The notes beneath the pieces are model-generated. The model was not told the DNA's origin, did not search any database, and saw only the letters and a program-made list of their open reading frames with translations. Positions 18,261 to 26,910 of a DNA stretch of 56,387 nt are shown one piece after another; the first letter of the stretch is position 1; each line of letters starts with the position of its first letter. The stretch spans positions 1-56,387 of the forward strand of contig NZ_JAPRAT010000027.1 of assembly GCF_026805325.1 (NCBI RefSeq), given 5' to 3'. The position numbers and the translations under genes are program-made. This DNA comes from Natronobacillus azotifigens (GTDB lineage Bacteria > Bacillota > Bacilli > Bacillales > Amphibacillaceae).

Positions 18261-18342
18261 TAATCTCACCTCACTTTCTAGTTGTAATATACAAAGTAAA
18301 ACGAGAAAAATCAAGTTCTATTGGAAAGGTATTGCTTGTAAA

Positions 18343-18385
18343 AAAATAAGAATTTAGAATGTTTTTCTATCTAAAAATTACTTTT
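18343..18385 (-). promoter_or_regulatory. Candidate ComK box upstream of comGA
   Basis: Two AT-boxes of the AAAA-N5-TTTT type: AAAA-TAAGA-ATTT (18343-18355, one mismatch) and AAAA-ATTAC-TTTT (18373-18385, perfect), separated by 17 bases, close to one of the accepted spacings (18). It lies about 85-125 bases before the comGA start codon. Location and symmetry fit activation by the competence regulator ComK; the background is AT-rich, so chance matches are possible. Confidence 0.5.
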
Positions 18386-18507
18386 TCCGTTGCTGATTTT
18401 CTAAAAGTAAAAAAGAAAAATAGGGATGAAAATTTTTTTGAAAAATTTATAATAATCTTGTTTCGTGCTATAATGAAGCAAATTTCAGTAGAAATGGAGT
18501 ATATAAG

Positions 18508-19005
18508 ATGCAGAGTATTTATTTAATTGGTTTTATGGGAAGCGGAAAAACAACGGTTGCTGATCAATTAGGAAAATATTATCAATTACCTGTTCAAGAT
18601 ACAGATCAAATGATTGAGGCTATGCAGAATAAAAAAATCAAGCAAATTTTTGCTGAAGAAGGTGAGCATCAGTTTCGTCAATACGAGCATGATGTTTTAA
18701 CAACAACGGAAAGCAATAATTGTATTATTGCCACTGGTGGTGGAATTATTGAACAAGATCGAAATGTTCATTGGTTAAAAGATAAGCAAGTAATCTATTT
18801 ACAAACAAGTTGGCCAGAAATTGTAAACCGTCTAAAGGATGAAGGGGATCGTCCAATTTGGCAAGATCAAAATCGCGACAAGGAACAGCTACTATTAAGT
18901 CGTGAACAAAAATATCTAGAAGCAGCAACATATGTAATTCGAACAGACGGTAAATCAATTGATCTACTTGTAAAAGAAATCATTGAAGTAATAACTACAA
19001 GCTAA
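18508..19005 (+). CDS. aroK: Shikimate kinase
   Basis: Phosphorylates shikimate to shikimate-3-phosphate in chorismate synthesis. 165 residues. P-loop GFMGSGKTT at 8-16, substrate-binding DTDQMIE (Asp32, Asp34 region), FAEEGEHQFRQYE, and the glycine-rich TGGGIIE loop, plus the lid arginine GDRPIW. The gene is divergent from comG, as in B. subtilis. A TATAAT-like -10 lies near 18471, but no matching -35 could be fixed. Confidence 0.93.
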   Translation: MQSIYLIGFMGSGKTTVADQLGKYYQLPVQDTDQMIEAMQNKKIKQIFAEEGEHQFRQYEHDVLTTTESNNCIIATGGGIIEQDRNVHWLKDKQVIYLQTSWPEIVNRLKDEGDRPIWQDQNRDKEQLLLSREQKYLEAATYVIRTDGKSIDLLVKEIIEVITTS

Positions 19006-19047
19006 ATGGATATCCTAAACATATAAGAAATGAAGAGAGGGATAAAT

Positions 19048-19239
19048 TTGGCTGATAAAAGTGTTTTTCAGACTGTTACGGAATCAATCGTAAGTTACTA
19101 TTGCTCACCGAAAGCAGAGAGAATTGCAGAGAAAGAAGAAAGAAAAAAATGGAAGGAGGATACCAAACCACCTATCGTTAATAAATGGTTTGGTATCCTT
19201 CCAATGTCCATTAAGTATTATAAACAAAAAAATGAATGA
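19048..19239 (+). CDS. yqzE: YqzE family small protein
   Basis: 63-residue protein from TTG 19048, placed eight bases behind AGAGAGGG; an ATG at 19030 lacks a binding site. It is charged (AERIAEKEERKKWKEDTK), and the C-terminal NKWFGILPMSIKYYKQK resembles the WFGLIP ending of B. subtilis YqzE, which also lies beside comG. Function unknown. A perfect 13-bp inverted repeat lies inside the coding sequence. The stop is only 7 bases from the convergent yqhG stop. Confidence 0.8.
   Translation: MADKSVFQTVTESIVSYYCSPKAERIAEKEERKKWKEDTKPPIVNKWFGILPMSIKYYKQKNE
19142..19198 (-). terminator. Terminator of yqhH-yqhG embedded in yqzE
   Basis: Perfect inverted repeat GGATACCAAACCA (19158-19170) / TGGTTTGGTATCC (19186-19198), loop 15. 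Read on the minus strand, the stem is followed after about nine bases by a run of seven T (plus-strand A run 19143-19149). Since yqzE and yqhG stop 7 bases apart, this is the only visible terminator for the minus-strand operon. Confidence 0.6.
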
Positions 19240-19246
19240 AGCATCA

Positions 19247-20062
19247 CTACTGTTCGTTCTGAGAGATATCTGTAAATGGAATATTGGTAGATTTACTTAT
19301 GTGAAAGATACCACCATTAACAATCTCAAATTCAATCCTTGGTTGATATAAAGCTTCGATTGCATTTTCTTCCGTTTGATAAAGATCTTTCTCGTTATCG
19401 GATGATGTTTTGTAAAAATATGCAAGTAACTCTTTTTCTTCTTGCATCCGTTTCCAGGACTCGATTGCCCAATCGTGTTCTGGAATTTTTATTTGTTCTG
19501 TTAAATAATCAATGATTCTCTGATAACTGTTGCGTAGTCTGATTAGTGGGCTGATTGGGTAACAATAATCGCATATCGATGATTCCCAATCAATCTTTTC
19601 AAGACTTTCAATCATTTGACTAATCATTACTCCGTTGATCATATTAATACCTATCGATCTCAACTCTTCTTTTTTTTCCTTACCGATAAAACTAATCTTG
19701 ATGTTAAGCACTAGCCATGGGATCAAGGGGGTTTGATTATTTACTGCGAGCTTTTGATACAGTCGAACAAATTTTCCTTGTTCCTGTAGATGGGAATAAA
19801 TTTGTTGTAATCTAGGTGTCCCAAAATGTATTAATTCACGATCAGAGGTTGGATCCTCTACTTCGGTCGATAACTTTAACATTTGAGGCTCTCCGTTCAT
19901 CCCTAGTTTTCGAACGTACTGCCAGTAAAATGGCCGATTCATTAGTTTTTCATCTAACACATCAGTCAGTTGAACATCTAGGTGGCGACCGTCACTAGTA
20001 ACAATACAATGGTTAGCTGAAAAGTAATCGTATAAGAAATTATGAAGATTCTCGATTGCCAT
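19247..20062 (-). CDS. yqhG: YqhG family protein
   Basis: 271 residues from the ATG six bases behind AAGGAGC; six further upstream codons are open but unsupported. Soluble, no signal peptide, no motif of known function. Sequence and position directly behind the SNF2 helicase match B. subtilis YqhG. The start overlaps the helicase stop by 23 bases, so the two are translationally coupled and may act together. Function unknown. Confidence 0.85.
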   Translation of the reverse strand: MAIENLHNFLYDYFSANHCIVTSDGRHLDVQLTDVLDEKLMNRPFYWQYVRKLGMNGEPQMLKLSTEVEDPTSDRELIHFGTPRLQQIYSHLQEQGKFVRLYQKLAVNNQTPLIPWLVLNIKISFIGKEKKEELRSIGINMINGVMISQMIESLEKIDWESSICDYCYPISPLIRLRNSYQRIIDYLTEQIKIPEHDWAIESWKRMQEEKELLAYFYKTSSDNEKDLYQTEENAIEALYQPRIEFEIVNGGIFHISKSTNIPFTDISQNEQ

Positions 20063-21710
20063 TCTTTTGCTCCTTTTCATTCAATGATTGTGCTTGAGCG
20101 ATAACAGCCGCCAAATTATTCATTTTCACTTTAATCTCTCCTGCACTATGTGATTCTGCTAAAATAGAACTGATTTCATCTTCGAAATTGGATAGTTTCA
20201 GATCTGCTAGAATTGCATCTAAGTTACCAATAACCCGCTCAAATAACTGTATTTTTTTATAAAGTAATTGTAAAACATGGTCTTCAATCGTGTTACGAAT
20301 AGCAAAGTTATAAATATGAACATCTTCTTTCTGGCCAAAGCGATGAATTCTGCCTATTCGTTGTTCCAGGCGCATCGGATTCCAGGGTAAGTCATAATTG
20401 ATTAAATGGCTACAAAATTGTAGATTAATCCCTTCTCCTCCAGCTTCCGTAGCAATCATAACTTGAACTTGATTTTCAAATAATTGTTTCATCCAATCTT
20501 TCTTTCCTCGCTTGAAGCCACCACGAAAAGGTACAGATTTGATCCCGTGTTGTTGAAGTAACCATTGAAGATAGACTTGTGTTGCACGATATTCCGTAAA
20601 TATAATGCATTTATCATTAATGGATTTCACTAATTCAACTGCTTCGATCGCTTTTGCATGTTGCGGCAATTGTTCAATTTCATGTAATAAATCAATTTTA
20701 TTCTTTTTAGCGTTATGATCAGTTTCTTGCTCGATGTCTTTTTTTAATGATAAGAAACATGCTTCTCTTGATGAGCAAAGCTCTCGTAAATAAACCAAGC
20801 TAGAGAAGCGAGATTTATTTGCTAAAGCTTTTTCGATTTTCTGGTACACATCAGCTTCTCGATTTGTAAAATCAACATAAATGGTTTCAACTTTTCTTTT
20901 TGTCCATTTGATATTTGTATCTTCTCGACGATTTCGAACCATTACCTTTTGAATCAATCGTTTTAGATATTGGTCATCTTCTGCGTTTCGATTTTTTTTA
21001 TTAAATTTTTTGCTGAATGACTCATAGTCACCAAGAAACCCTGGTTTTAAAATCGAAACAAGATTAAATATATCCGTTAATTTATTTTGAATAGGTGTAG
21101 CTGTTAATAACAAACAATATTTTTTCTTTAAAGAACGAACAAACTGGTAATTTTTTGTTTGACTATTTTTCAGTTTGTGGGCTTCATCTACTAAAACAAA
21201 ATCATAATCTTGTGAAAGAATTTTGTCTCTATGTGGGTCACGTTTAGCAGTATCAATAGAAGTGATCATAATATCCTGTTGATCCCATAATGGTTTTTTT
21301 CTAGCTGTTACAGCAGGAATATAAAATTTTTGTGCTAATTCTTGCCCCCACTGATTAACTAGAGAGGCTGGAACAAGTATAAGAGCCTTTTTTACTAGAC
21401 CACGAAGCATGTATTCTTTAAGGATTAGACCAGCTTCAATCGTTTTGCCTAATCCAACCTCATCTGCTAAAATCGCGCGCCCATTCATTTCTTCAACTAC
21501 TTGCTGGGCGCAGGCTAATTGATGTGTTAAAAAATTTACATGTGGTAGGAGTTTAGGTCCATTTAAACCGGAGAACTTTCTAGTAATTGTTGAATCAACA
21601 GTATGATAGGAGAGTTGAAAAAGCTCCCATGATGACAAATTATTTTCTTCGGATAAATTTTTACTCAAATCTTCGATAAATGATGTATCTTGCCTTAATT
21701 TAATTTGCAT
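20040..21710 (-). CDS. yqhH: SNF2-type DEAD/DEAH helicase YqhH
   Basis: 556-residue SNF2 family ATPase. Motif I is ADEVGLGKTIEAG, motif II is VLVDEAHKLKN (DEAH), motif III is LLLTATPIQN, motif V is TEAGGEGINLQF, and motif VI is QRIGRIHRFGQ. It is close to the RapA/HepA branch, which recycles RNA polymerase, but lacks the large extra domains, so the role here is uncertain. Operon with yqhG. In B. subtilis the glycine-cleavage operon gcvT-gcvPA-gcvPB is divergent from it; that operon is missing here. Confidence 0.92.
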   Translation of the reverse strand: MQIKLRQDTSFIEDLSKNLSEENNLSSWELFQLSYHTVDSTITRKFSGLNGPKLLPHVNFLTHQLACAQQVVEEMNGRAILADEVGLGKTIEAGLILKEYMLRGLVKKALILVPASLVNQWGQELAQKFYIPAVTARKKPLWDQQDIMITSIDTAKRDPHRDKILSQDYDFVLVDEAHKLKNSQTKNYQFVRSLKKKYCLLLTATPIQNKLTDIFNLVSILKPGFLGDYESFSKKFNKKNRNAEDDQYLKRLIQKVMVRNRREDTNIKWTKRKVETIYVDFTNREADVYQKIEKALANKSRFSSLVYLRELCSSREACFLSLKKDIEQETDHNAKKNKIDLLHEIEQLPQHAKAIEAVELVKSINDKCIIFTEYRATQVYLQWLLQQHGIKSVPFRGGFKRGKKDWMKQLFENQVQVMIATEAGGEGINLQFCSHLINYDLPWNPMRLEQRIGRIHRFGQKEDVHIYNFAIRNTIEDHVLQLLYKKIQLFERVIGNLDAILADLKLSNFEDEISSILAESHSAGEIKVKMNNLAAVIAQAQSLNEKEQKNGNRESS

Positions 21711-21814
21711 CAGAATTAAACCTCCAAAATTCCTAGTACCTCATAAAAACTAGTATGACCAATTTATGAGGTTATTATTATGGGAATTAAGAATTCAGAG
21801 GTGTAGTATTAGAG

Positions 21815-21855
21815 TGAAAAAACAACCACTTCAACGAGAAGTGATTGTTTTTTAT
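21815..21855. terminator. Bidirectional terminator between yqhH promoter region and yqhL
   Basis: Stem AACAACCACTTC / GAAGTGATTGTT with loop AACGA, A-run on one side and T-run on the other. On the minus strand it terminates yqhL. Confidence 0.85.
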
Positions 21856-21863
21856 AAGAAATG

Positions 21864-22253
21864 TTAATAAGAAGGTTTATTTGTTTTCTTAATTTTACCG
21901 GACCACTTTTTGAAACCACCTTGAAGTTGGTTTAAATCTTTATAGCCTTTTTTGTGAAGCAAAAGAGCTGCTCGGCCAGTACGTGTACCATTTTGACAAT
22001 ACATATAAATAGGTTGATCTTTTCTTAATTCATTCATTCTTTGACGCAATTGCGTTAATGGAATGTTTCTAGCTCCCAAAACATGTCCAGCATCATATTC
22101 TTTTTGTTCACGCACATCAATTAATTGTGCTTTCCGATATCCTTCTCTAAATTCACTTTCCGATAAAGTTTTTAGGATTTTTTTTGTTTTAAAAAAACGA
22201 TAGATACTAAATCCGATAAATGCTACCAAGATGGTAAGTAAAATATACTCCAT
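21864..22253 (-). CDS. yqhL: Membrane-anchored rhodanese-like protein YqhL
   Basis: 129 residues: an N-terminal membrane helix (about 2-20) and one rhodanese domain. The active-site loop is CQNGTRTG with the catalytic Cys; the CH2A-like LIDVREQKEYDAGHVLGARNIP motif is present. It presumably transfers sulfur to a cyanide-like or thiol acceptor; the physiological donor is unknown. Start ATG 22253 follows GGGGGAAG; the open frame begins five codons earlier at a GTG inside that site. In B. subtilis yqhL neighbours the gcv operon and the lipoate transferase gene, both missing here. Confidence 0.88.
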   Translation of the reverse strand: MEYILLTILVAFIGFSIYRFFKTKKILKTLSESEFREGYRKAQLIDVREQKEYDAGHVLGARNIPLTQLRQRMNELRKDQPIYMYCQNGTRTGRAALLLHKKGYKDLNQLQGGFKKWSGKIKKTNKPSY

Positions 22254-22401
22254 TATAACTTCCCCCACTTAATTCAGTCTGTCCTTATTATACGACTTTT
22301 TACGTGAATTTGAAAATGATAATACTAAAAAAACAATTTTTTCTGTCTGAATAGTAAACCTAAGAGCTTTTTTTATGACACTATAAACCATTGAATTCTA
22401 T

Positions 22402-22690
22402 CATTGTCTTGATAAACTGTGCAGTAACGAGAAGTTTTCTATTTCGCTCCTCAAATGAAATTGATTCCCTTTCACCATAAGGGTATAAGTGCGACATCGA
22501 CTCAAAACTACTATCGTCGTGTCTTCTTTACCGCAGGGCGCGGCTTCAGCTAACTCGGAAGAAATACACTTCCGAGTGGATCTTCAGCCCGTGGGACTGC
22601 GATTACTCGTCCCATCGAAGACATTCGCTTTTTCCTGCTGGAGTGTCGCCAATTTCATTTGATGCGCTTGATGAAGGTTTTTAATCAAAT
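22402..22690 (-). repeat. MITE-like interspersed repeat (copy A) with 13-bp inverted ends
   Basis: Non-coding block with perfect inverted repeats TCAAATGAAATTG (22451-22463) and CAATTTCATTTGA (22650-22662). Inside, read on the minus strand, come GACACTCCAGCAGGAAAAAGCG, the core GCTGAAGATCCACT, a hairpin (CTCGGAAGTG ... TTCCGAG) and AGTTAGCTGAAGCCG. It ends on the minus strand with CGTTACTGCACAGTTTAT. The same modules occur in copies B and C. This resembles a repeat type I know from many Bacillaceae intergenic regions. Confidence 0.75.
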
Positions 22691-22784
22691 TACCGCATGA
22701 TTGGTGGATTATAGATAAAAAAGTGTCTCAAGAATTTCTCTATACAAATTGCATGTAGATTAAAACAAAGACAACATCATTTGA

Positions 22785-22995
22785 TTGTCTGCCTATACAC
22801 TATCACTAACTAGCGAAGTAAACAAAGGCTTGACACTCCTACGGGAACAGTACGAGCTGAAGATCCACTTCTCCAAGTGGTTTTTCTTGGAGAAGTTAGC
22901 TGAAGCCGTACCCGTGGAAAGGGAAAGCCTTGGTTTACGTAGCGAGATAGGAGCACTTACTGCGCTGTTTGTGTCTACTCTGTATTTGATTTTTT
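22785..22995 (+). repeat. Interspersed repeat (copy B), inverted relative to copy A
   Basis: Contains GACACTCCTACGGGAACAG, GCTGAAGATCCACTT, hairpin CTCCAAG ... CTTGGAG, AGTTAGCTGAAGCCG, CCCGTGGAAAGGGAAAGCC and right end TTACTGCGCTGTTTGT. It lacks the GATGGGACGAGTAA segment of copies A and C. An open frame across it is incidental. Confidence 0.75.
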
Positions 22996-23076
22996 ATTTT
23001 TTTCAATGATATGGTAAGGGAAGAAAAATCTAATATACTTGTCTCGGCATAAAATCTGTTGTATGCTTTTAATAAA

Positions 23077-23141
23077 GTGAAACTTCAATCAGTGGTTCGT
23101 ATTTCGCCTTTTTACCACGATTGTTAGTTCTACTGGGATAC
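23077..23141. repeat. Hairpin repeat upstream of mntR
   Basis: Contains GTGAAACTTCAATC, then stem CAATC(A)GTGGT (23086-23096) / ACCACGATTG (23114-23123) with one bulged base, then TTAGTTCTACTGGGAT. I recall similar GAAACTTCAATCAGTGG hairpins scattered in Bacillus genomes. No gene; it ends about 40 bases before mntR. Confidence 0.5.
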
Positions 23142-23181
23142 ATATAGGTTTTACTTTTTTTGAAAGAATTGGAGGATTATT

Positions 23182-23598
23182 ATGCCAACACCGAGTATGG
23201 AAGATTATATTGAACAAATATATATGTTAATTGAATCAAAGGGATACGCAAGGGTATCTGATATTGCAGAAGCGCTAGAAGTTCATCCATCCTCCGTAAC
23301 AAAAATGGTTCAAAAATTAGATAAAGATGACTATCTAAACTATGAAAAATATCGGGGCTTAATTTTGACAGCTCAAGGAAAAAAGATCGGAAAACGTTTA
23401 GTTTATCGACATGAATTATTGGAACAATTTTTAGGAATAATAGGTGTAGAAAAAGAAAATATTTATCAAGATGTAGAAGGTATTGAACACCACTTAAGCT
23501 GGAATTCGATTGATCGTATCGGGGATTTGGTACAATATTTTGAAAAAGATCCGGATCGAGAAAAAGAACTAAAAAAAATACAACAACAAACAGAATAA
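23182..23598 (+). CDS. mntR: Manganese-responsive transcriptional regulator MntR
   Basis: DtxR-family repressor that controls manganese uptake and efflux genes. 138 residues. The winged HTH is at about 20-60 ([24 protein letters not shown]). All ligands of the binuclear Mn site in B. subtilis MntR are conserved: Asp8, Glu11, His77, Glu99, Glu102 and His103. It lacks the SH3-like third domain, as usual in Bacillus. The start is behind GGAGG at 23171-23175. Transcribed alone, with its own terminator. Confidence 0.96.
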   Translation: MPTPSMEDYIEQIYMLIESKGYARVSDIAEALEVHPSSVTKMVQKLDKDDYLNYEKYRGLILTAQGKKIGKRLVYRHELLEQFLGIIGVEKENIYQDVEGIEHHLSWNSIDRIGDLVQYFEKDPDREKELKKIQQQTE

Positions 23599-23599
23599 A

Positions 23600-23647
23600 A
23601 AAACAGCAACTCCTCTATGAAAATAAGAAGAGGGTTGCTGTTTTTGT
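23600..23647 (+). terminator. Intrinsic terminator of mntR
   Basis: Stem AACAGCAACTCCTCT / AGAGGGTTGCTGTT followed by TTT. Loop about 12 bases. Confidence 0.88.
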
Positions 23648-23705
23648 TCTAATATCCATACCCTTAGCCTATACATTAGTAATAGCATCTTTGGGGGTAT
23701 ACGTA

Positions 23706-24596
23706 ATGAAAATAGATGGTGTTTTCTCGGGTGGTGGGGTAAAGGCTTTTGCTTTTATCGGTGCAATGGAACAGTTGGAAGAGAAGGGATATTCTTTTGA
23801 AAGGGTTGCTGGTTCATCTGCAGGAGCGATATTAGCATCTCTTCTTGCCGCTGGTTATAAAAACGAAGAGCTAAAAGAAATTTTTATGGACTTAGATGTT
23901 AAGCAATTTATGGATGGAGCTCGTTTAGAACGTTATTTACCGTTTATTAAATGGATTTCATTATATTTCGCATTAGGTTTATATAAGGGAGATGTTTTCG
24001 AGCATTGGATACATGATACATTAGCGAAAAAGAACATTTATACTTTTGCTGATTTACCTCCAGGAACATTAAAAGTTATTGTAGCAGACTTAACAGTTGG
24101 TAAAATGGTAGTAATACCAGATGATGTGAAACGCATTTATGGCGTTGATCCCAGTAATTTTCCCGTAGCAAAAGCAGTTCGTATGAGTGCAAGTTTACCG
24201 TATTTTTTTCGCCCTAAAAAAATATGGGACCAGAAACATAAGAAACATATTATTGTAGATGGATCTTTATTAAGTAACTTACCAATGTGGGTTTTTGATG
24301 GTGATCGTAAATTTCAGAAACGTCCATTACTGGGAATCAAGCTAAGTGCCAACTATGATAAAATCATGATTGGAAAAATTACAGATGCTTTAAAGTTAAC
24401 GAAATCACTATTCACTACTATGCAAATAGCTCATGATCAAAGATACATTGTGATGCATCAACAGAATAATGTGCTCTTTCTGCCTGTTTCAGAGGTCGGT
24501 GTAGCTGATTTTCATTTATCCCAGGCTTCTAAACAAAACTTGGTCGATTTAGGTAAAACCAAAACAGCAGCTTTTTTAAAAAATTGGCCACATTAA
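23706..24596 (+). CDS. yqhO: Patatin-like phospholipase family protein YqhO
   Basis: 296 residues from ATG 23706, with GGGGG at 23692-23696 before it. Patatin fold: oxyanion glycines GVFSGGGVKAFAFIGA at the N-terminus, nucleophile elbow GSSAG (Ser about 42), catalytic Asp in DGSLLSN. Expected to be a cytosolic or peripheral acyl-hydrolase; the substrate is unknown. It follows mntR as in B. subtilis (mntR-yqhO). Confidence 0.88.
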   Translation: MKIDGVFSGGGVKAFAFIGAMEQLEEKGYSFERVAGSSAGAILASLLAAGYKNEELKEIFMDLDVKQFMDGARLERYLPFIKWISLYFALGLYKGDVFEHWIHDTLAKKNIYTFADLPPGTLKVIVADLTVGKMVVIPDDVKRIYGVDPSNFPVAKAVRMSASLPYFFRPKKIWDQKHKKHIIVDGSLLSNLPMWVFDGDRKFQKRPLLGIKLSANYDKIMIGKITDALKLTKSLFTTMQIAHDQRYIVMHQQNNVLFLPVSEVGVADFHLSQASKQNLVDLGKTKTAAFLKNWPH

Positions 24597-24640
24597 AACG
24601 ATCGTACATCTATAATGATGCACGATCGTTTTTTTTATTT
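24595..24640. terminator. Bidirectional terminator between yqhO and yqhP
   Basis: Stem AAAACGATCGT / ACGATCGTTTT with T run after it. The yqhP stop codon (24610-24612) lies inside the loop region, so both convergent genes share it. Confidence 0.85.
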
Positions 24641-24993
24641 TTCTTTCCTTCAATAACACGTAGGTGGGGGACGGATTGCTCTCTCCTTCTTTTGTAGTTA
24701 GTTACTGTTTTTTTCTTTTTCGTCTGAGAATAGTTTGATTTCAACTTAGAATTAGTGCCATATCTTTTTTTTGATAGTTTGGCAGCACGACGATATTTTT
24801 TAAGATCATCCGTCATTCTCTTCCGAATAAATAAGAAGTAAATCACTGTATAAACAAGTGCTCCGAAACCAATAATAACTAATGTATTTGCGATGAAACG
24901 ATTTGTATTTGTGAACAGTTGGTGTGTCAATCCAAATAACGCCAAACCAATTAATAAGTAAATAAAGAGGGGGAACCTGTGAGTGCGTGACAT
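24610..24993 (-). CDS. yqhP: SA1362/YqhP family membrane protein
   Basis: 127 residues: two N-terminal membrane helices (about 8-25 and 34-53), then a very basic tail (about 57-127; RRAAKLSKKRYGTNSKLKSNYSQTKKKK). It resembles the YqhP/SA1362 family by topology and by position beside yqhO and yqhR. Function unknown. The start is preceded by AGGAATGAG on the minus strand. The neighbouring region 24994-25219 has no gene. Confidence 0.78.
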   Translation of the reverse strand: MSRTHRFPLFIYLLIGLALFGLTHQLFTNTNRFIANTLVIIGFGALVYTVIYFLFIRKRMTDDLKKYRRAAKLSKKRYGTNSKLKSNYSQTKKKKTVTNYKRRREQSVPHLRVIEGKKNKKNDRASL

Positions 24994-25219
24994 TATAACT
25001 CATTCCTTTCGTTCAAAGATTACTGAATCAATTTAATTATCTTTTCCCTCCATCTGAAAAAAGTAACCATGAGTTGATTCATTTATTTATATTCTTTCCT
25101 AGGATAAGAAGATTATACTCTTTTTTCCTGTTAATAATGATCATTCATAAATTAAGAAATTGATCTGAATAAAGCATAGACTTATTATTACAGGTCAAGC
25201 TATAGACGAGGTGATGTAT

Positions 25220-25711
25220 ATGGAATTAAAACAACCAATTCATTTAAAAAAAGAAAAACCATCTGCGATTATCTGGAAAACAGTTAGTACAGGATTTTTC
25301 GGCGGTATTCTATGGAGTTTGGTCGGTGTGTTTTTCGCATTCTTCAATTTTACTGTAGTATCTCCAGGATCATTTGTAATTTCTTCGTGGTTACATGGAG
25401 AATGGACAGATGGTTGGTTAGCAGAGATGATAGCTGTACTTGTTTTAGGTGTTCTTTCAATTTTGATCGCGCTTCTTTATTTACTTGTCTTAAAAAAATT
25501 ACAAGGTATATTACCGGGACTTCTGTTCGGATTTGGGCTTTGGGGAATTGTGTTTGGTCTTATCTTACCTCTTTGCCCTAACATGAAACCGTTATTGGAA
25601 CTTGACAGTGATACCATTGTTACAACACTTTGTTTGTATCTATTATATGGAGTGTTTATTGGATTTACAATCTCTTATGATCATTTAGATCGTCAGCAGA
25701 ATAAAAAATAA
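25220..25711 (+). CDS. yqhR: Conserved membrane protein YqhR
   Basis: 163 residues from ATG 25220 (GAGGTG at 25208-25213; an ATG three codons upstream lies too close). Four predicted membrane helices: about 23-47, 73-95, 101-122 and 132-155. Sequence and position before yqhT/efp match B. subtilis YqhR. In B. subtilis the dehydroquinate dehydratase gene aroQ (yqhS) follows; here it is missing and the M24 peptidase comes next. Function unknown. Confidence 0.82.
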   Translation: MELKQPIHLKKEKPSAIIWKTVSTGFFGGILWSLVGVFFAFFNFTVVSPGSFVISSWLHGEWTDGWLAEMIAVLVLGVLSILIALLYLLVLKKLQGILPGLLFGFGLWGIVFGLILPLCPNMKPLLELDSDTIVTTLCLYLLYGVFIGFTISYDHLDRQQNKK

Positions 25712-25804
25712 GTGTGAACAGGTACAAACGCAATCAAGTTGTGCTAAACTAAAAGGTGAGAGTAAATTGGTAAATGAGGATATAGAGAAAGGATGACGTT
25801 TAAA

Positions 25805-26866
25805 GTGGAGAAATTTGAAAAATTACGAAAGGCATTAGGGGAAAAAAATATAGAAGGACTTCTTGTTACAAACCCATATAACCGAAGATATATTAGTGGT
25901 TTTACCGGGACAGCGGGTGTTGTATTGATAACAAAGTCAAATGCTCTTTTTATTACAGACTTTCGATACACGGAACAAGCAGCAGAACAAGCATTAGGTT
26001 TTGATGTAGTTGAACACACGCAACCGATTGTTAAGGAAATTGCTACTCAAATCAAACAACTTGGTATTACTAAAGTTGGATTTGAGAAAGAAGATCTTTC
26101 CTATGCAATCTTTGAACAATACAAAGCGGAGATTGAAGCTGAGCTCGTTCCTACGTCTGGGATTGTTGAAAATCTACGCCTTTTTAAAACAGAGGAAGAA
26201 ATATCAATCCTTAAAGAAGCTGCTAAAATATCAGATGCTACTTTTGAGCATATTCTAACTTTTATTAAACCTGGTGTAACAGAGATTGAAGTATCGAATG
26301 AGTTGGAGTTTTTCATGCGAAAACAAGGTGCTCAGTCTTCAAGTTTTGATATTATTGTAGCTTCAGGTTTTCGATCTGCATTACCACACGGTGTTGCATC
26401 ATCGAAAAAAATTGCAAATGGCGAACTTGTAACGATGGACTTTGGTGCATATTTTAATGGCTATTGTTCTGATATGACACGTACTGTAGCAGTCGGTGAA
26501 ATCTCAGAGGAATTACATAAAATTTATCACACAGTACTTGAAGCACATCTAAAAGGTTTAGAAGGTATTAAAGATGGTATTTCTGCTAAAGCAGCAGATG
26601 CTTTAACACGAGATTATATTACGCAAGAGGGATATGGACAGTATTTTGGTCATTCAACAGGCCATGGTTTAGGTCTAGAAGTTCATGAGTCTCCAGCTCT
26701 ATCAAGTCGTTCAGATGTTACCTTGAAAGAAGGTATGGTTGTAACGGTAGAACCGGGAATCTATGTACCAAATGTAGGTGGTTGTCGGATTGAAGATGAT
26801 ATAATTGTAACAAAAGATGGGAATGAAAGCTTGAATCGTTCTCCAAAGGAACTTATTATATTATAA
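25805..26866 (+). CDS. yqhT: M24 family Xaa-Pro dipeptidase (YqhT)
   Basis: Metallopeptidase that cleaves X-Pro dipeptides or N-terminal X-Pro bonds. About 353 residues with an N-terminal creatinase-like domain (1-125) and a C-terminal pita-bread domain. Metal ligands are visible: MDFGAYFNGYCSDMTRT (two Asp), GHSTGHGLGLEVHE (His), TVEPGIY (Glu) and RIEDDI (Glu). GTG 25805 gives MEKFEKLRKALGE, like known homologues; an ATG at 25793 abuts the AGAAAGG site. It directly precedes efp; removal of X-Pro peptides next to a polyproline translation factor is a recurrent pairing. Confidence 0.9.
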   Translation: MEKFEKLRKALGEKNIEGLLVTNPYNRRYISGFTGTAGVVLITKSNALFITDFRYTEQAAEQALGFDVVEHTQPIVKEIATQIKQLGITKVGFEKEDLSYAIFEQYKAEIEAELVPTSGIVENLRLFKTEEEISILKEAAKISDATFEHILTFIKPGVTEIEVSNELEFFMRKQGAQSSSFDIIVASGFRSALPHGVASSKKIANGELVTMDFGAYFNGYCSDMTRTVAVGEISEELHKIYHTVLEAHLKGLEGIKDGISAKAADALTRDYITQEGYGQYFGHSTGHGLGLEVHESPALSSRSDVTLKEGMVVTVEPGIYVPNVGGCRIEDDIIVTKDGNESLNRSPKELIIL

Positions 26867-26910
26867 TTTAGAGAGATTCAACTAGATATGTAATTAGGGA
26901 GGAAATAGTA

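Noticed and set aside
22785..23009. 74-codon ORF
   Set aside because: It coincides with interspersed repeat copy B and has no binding site or family.
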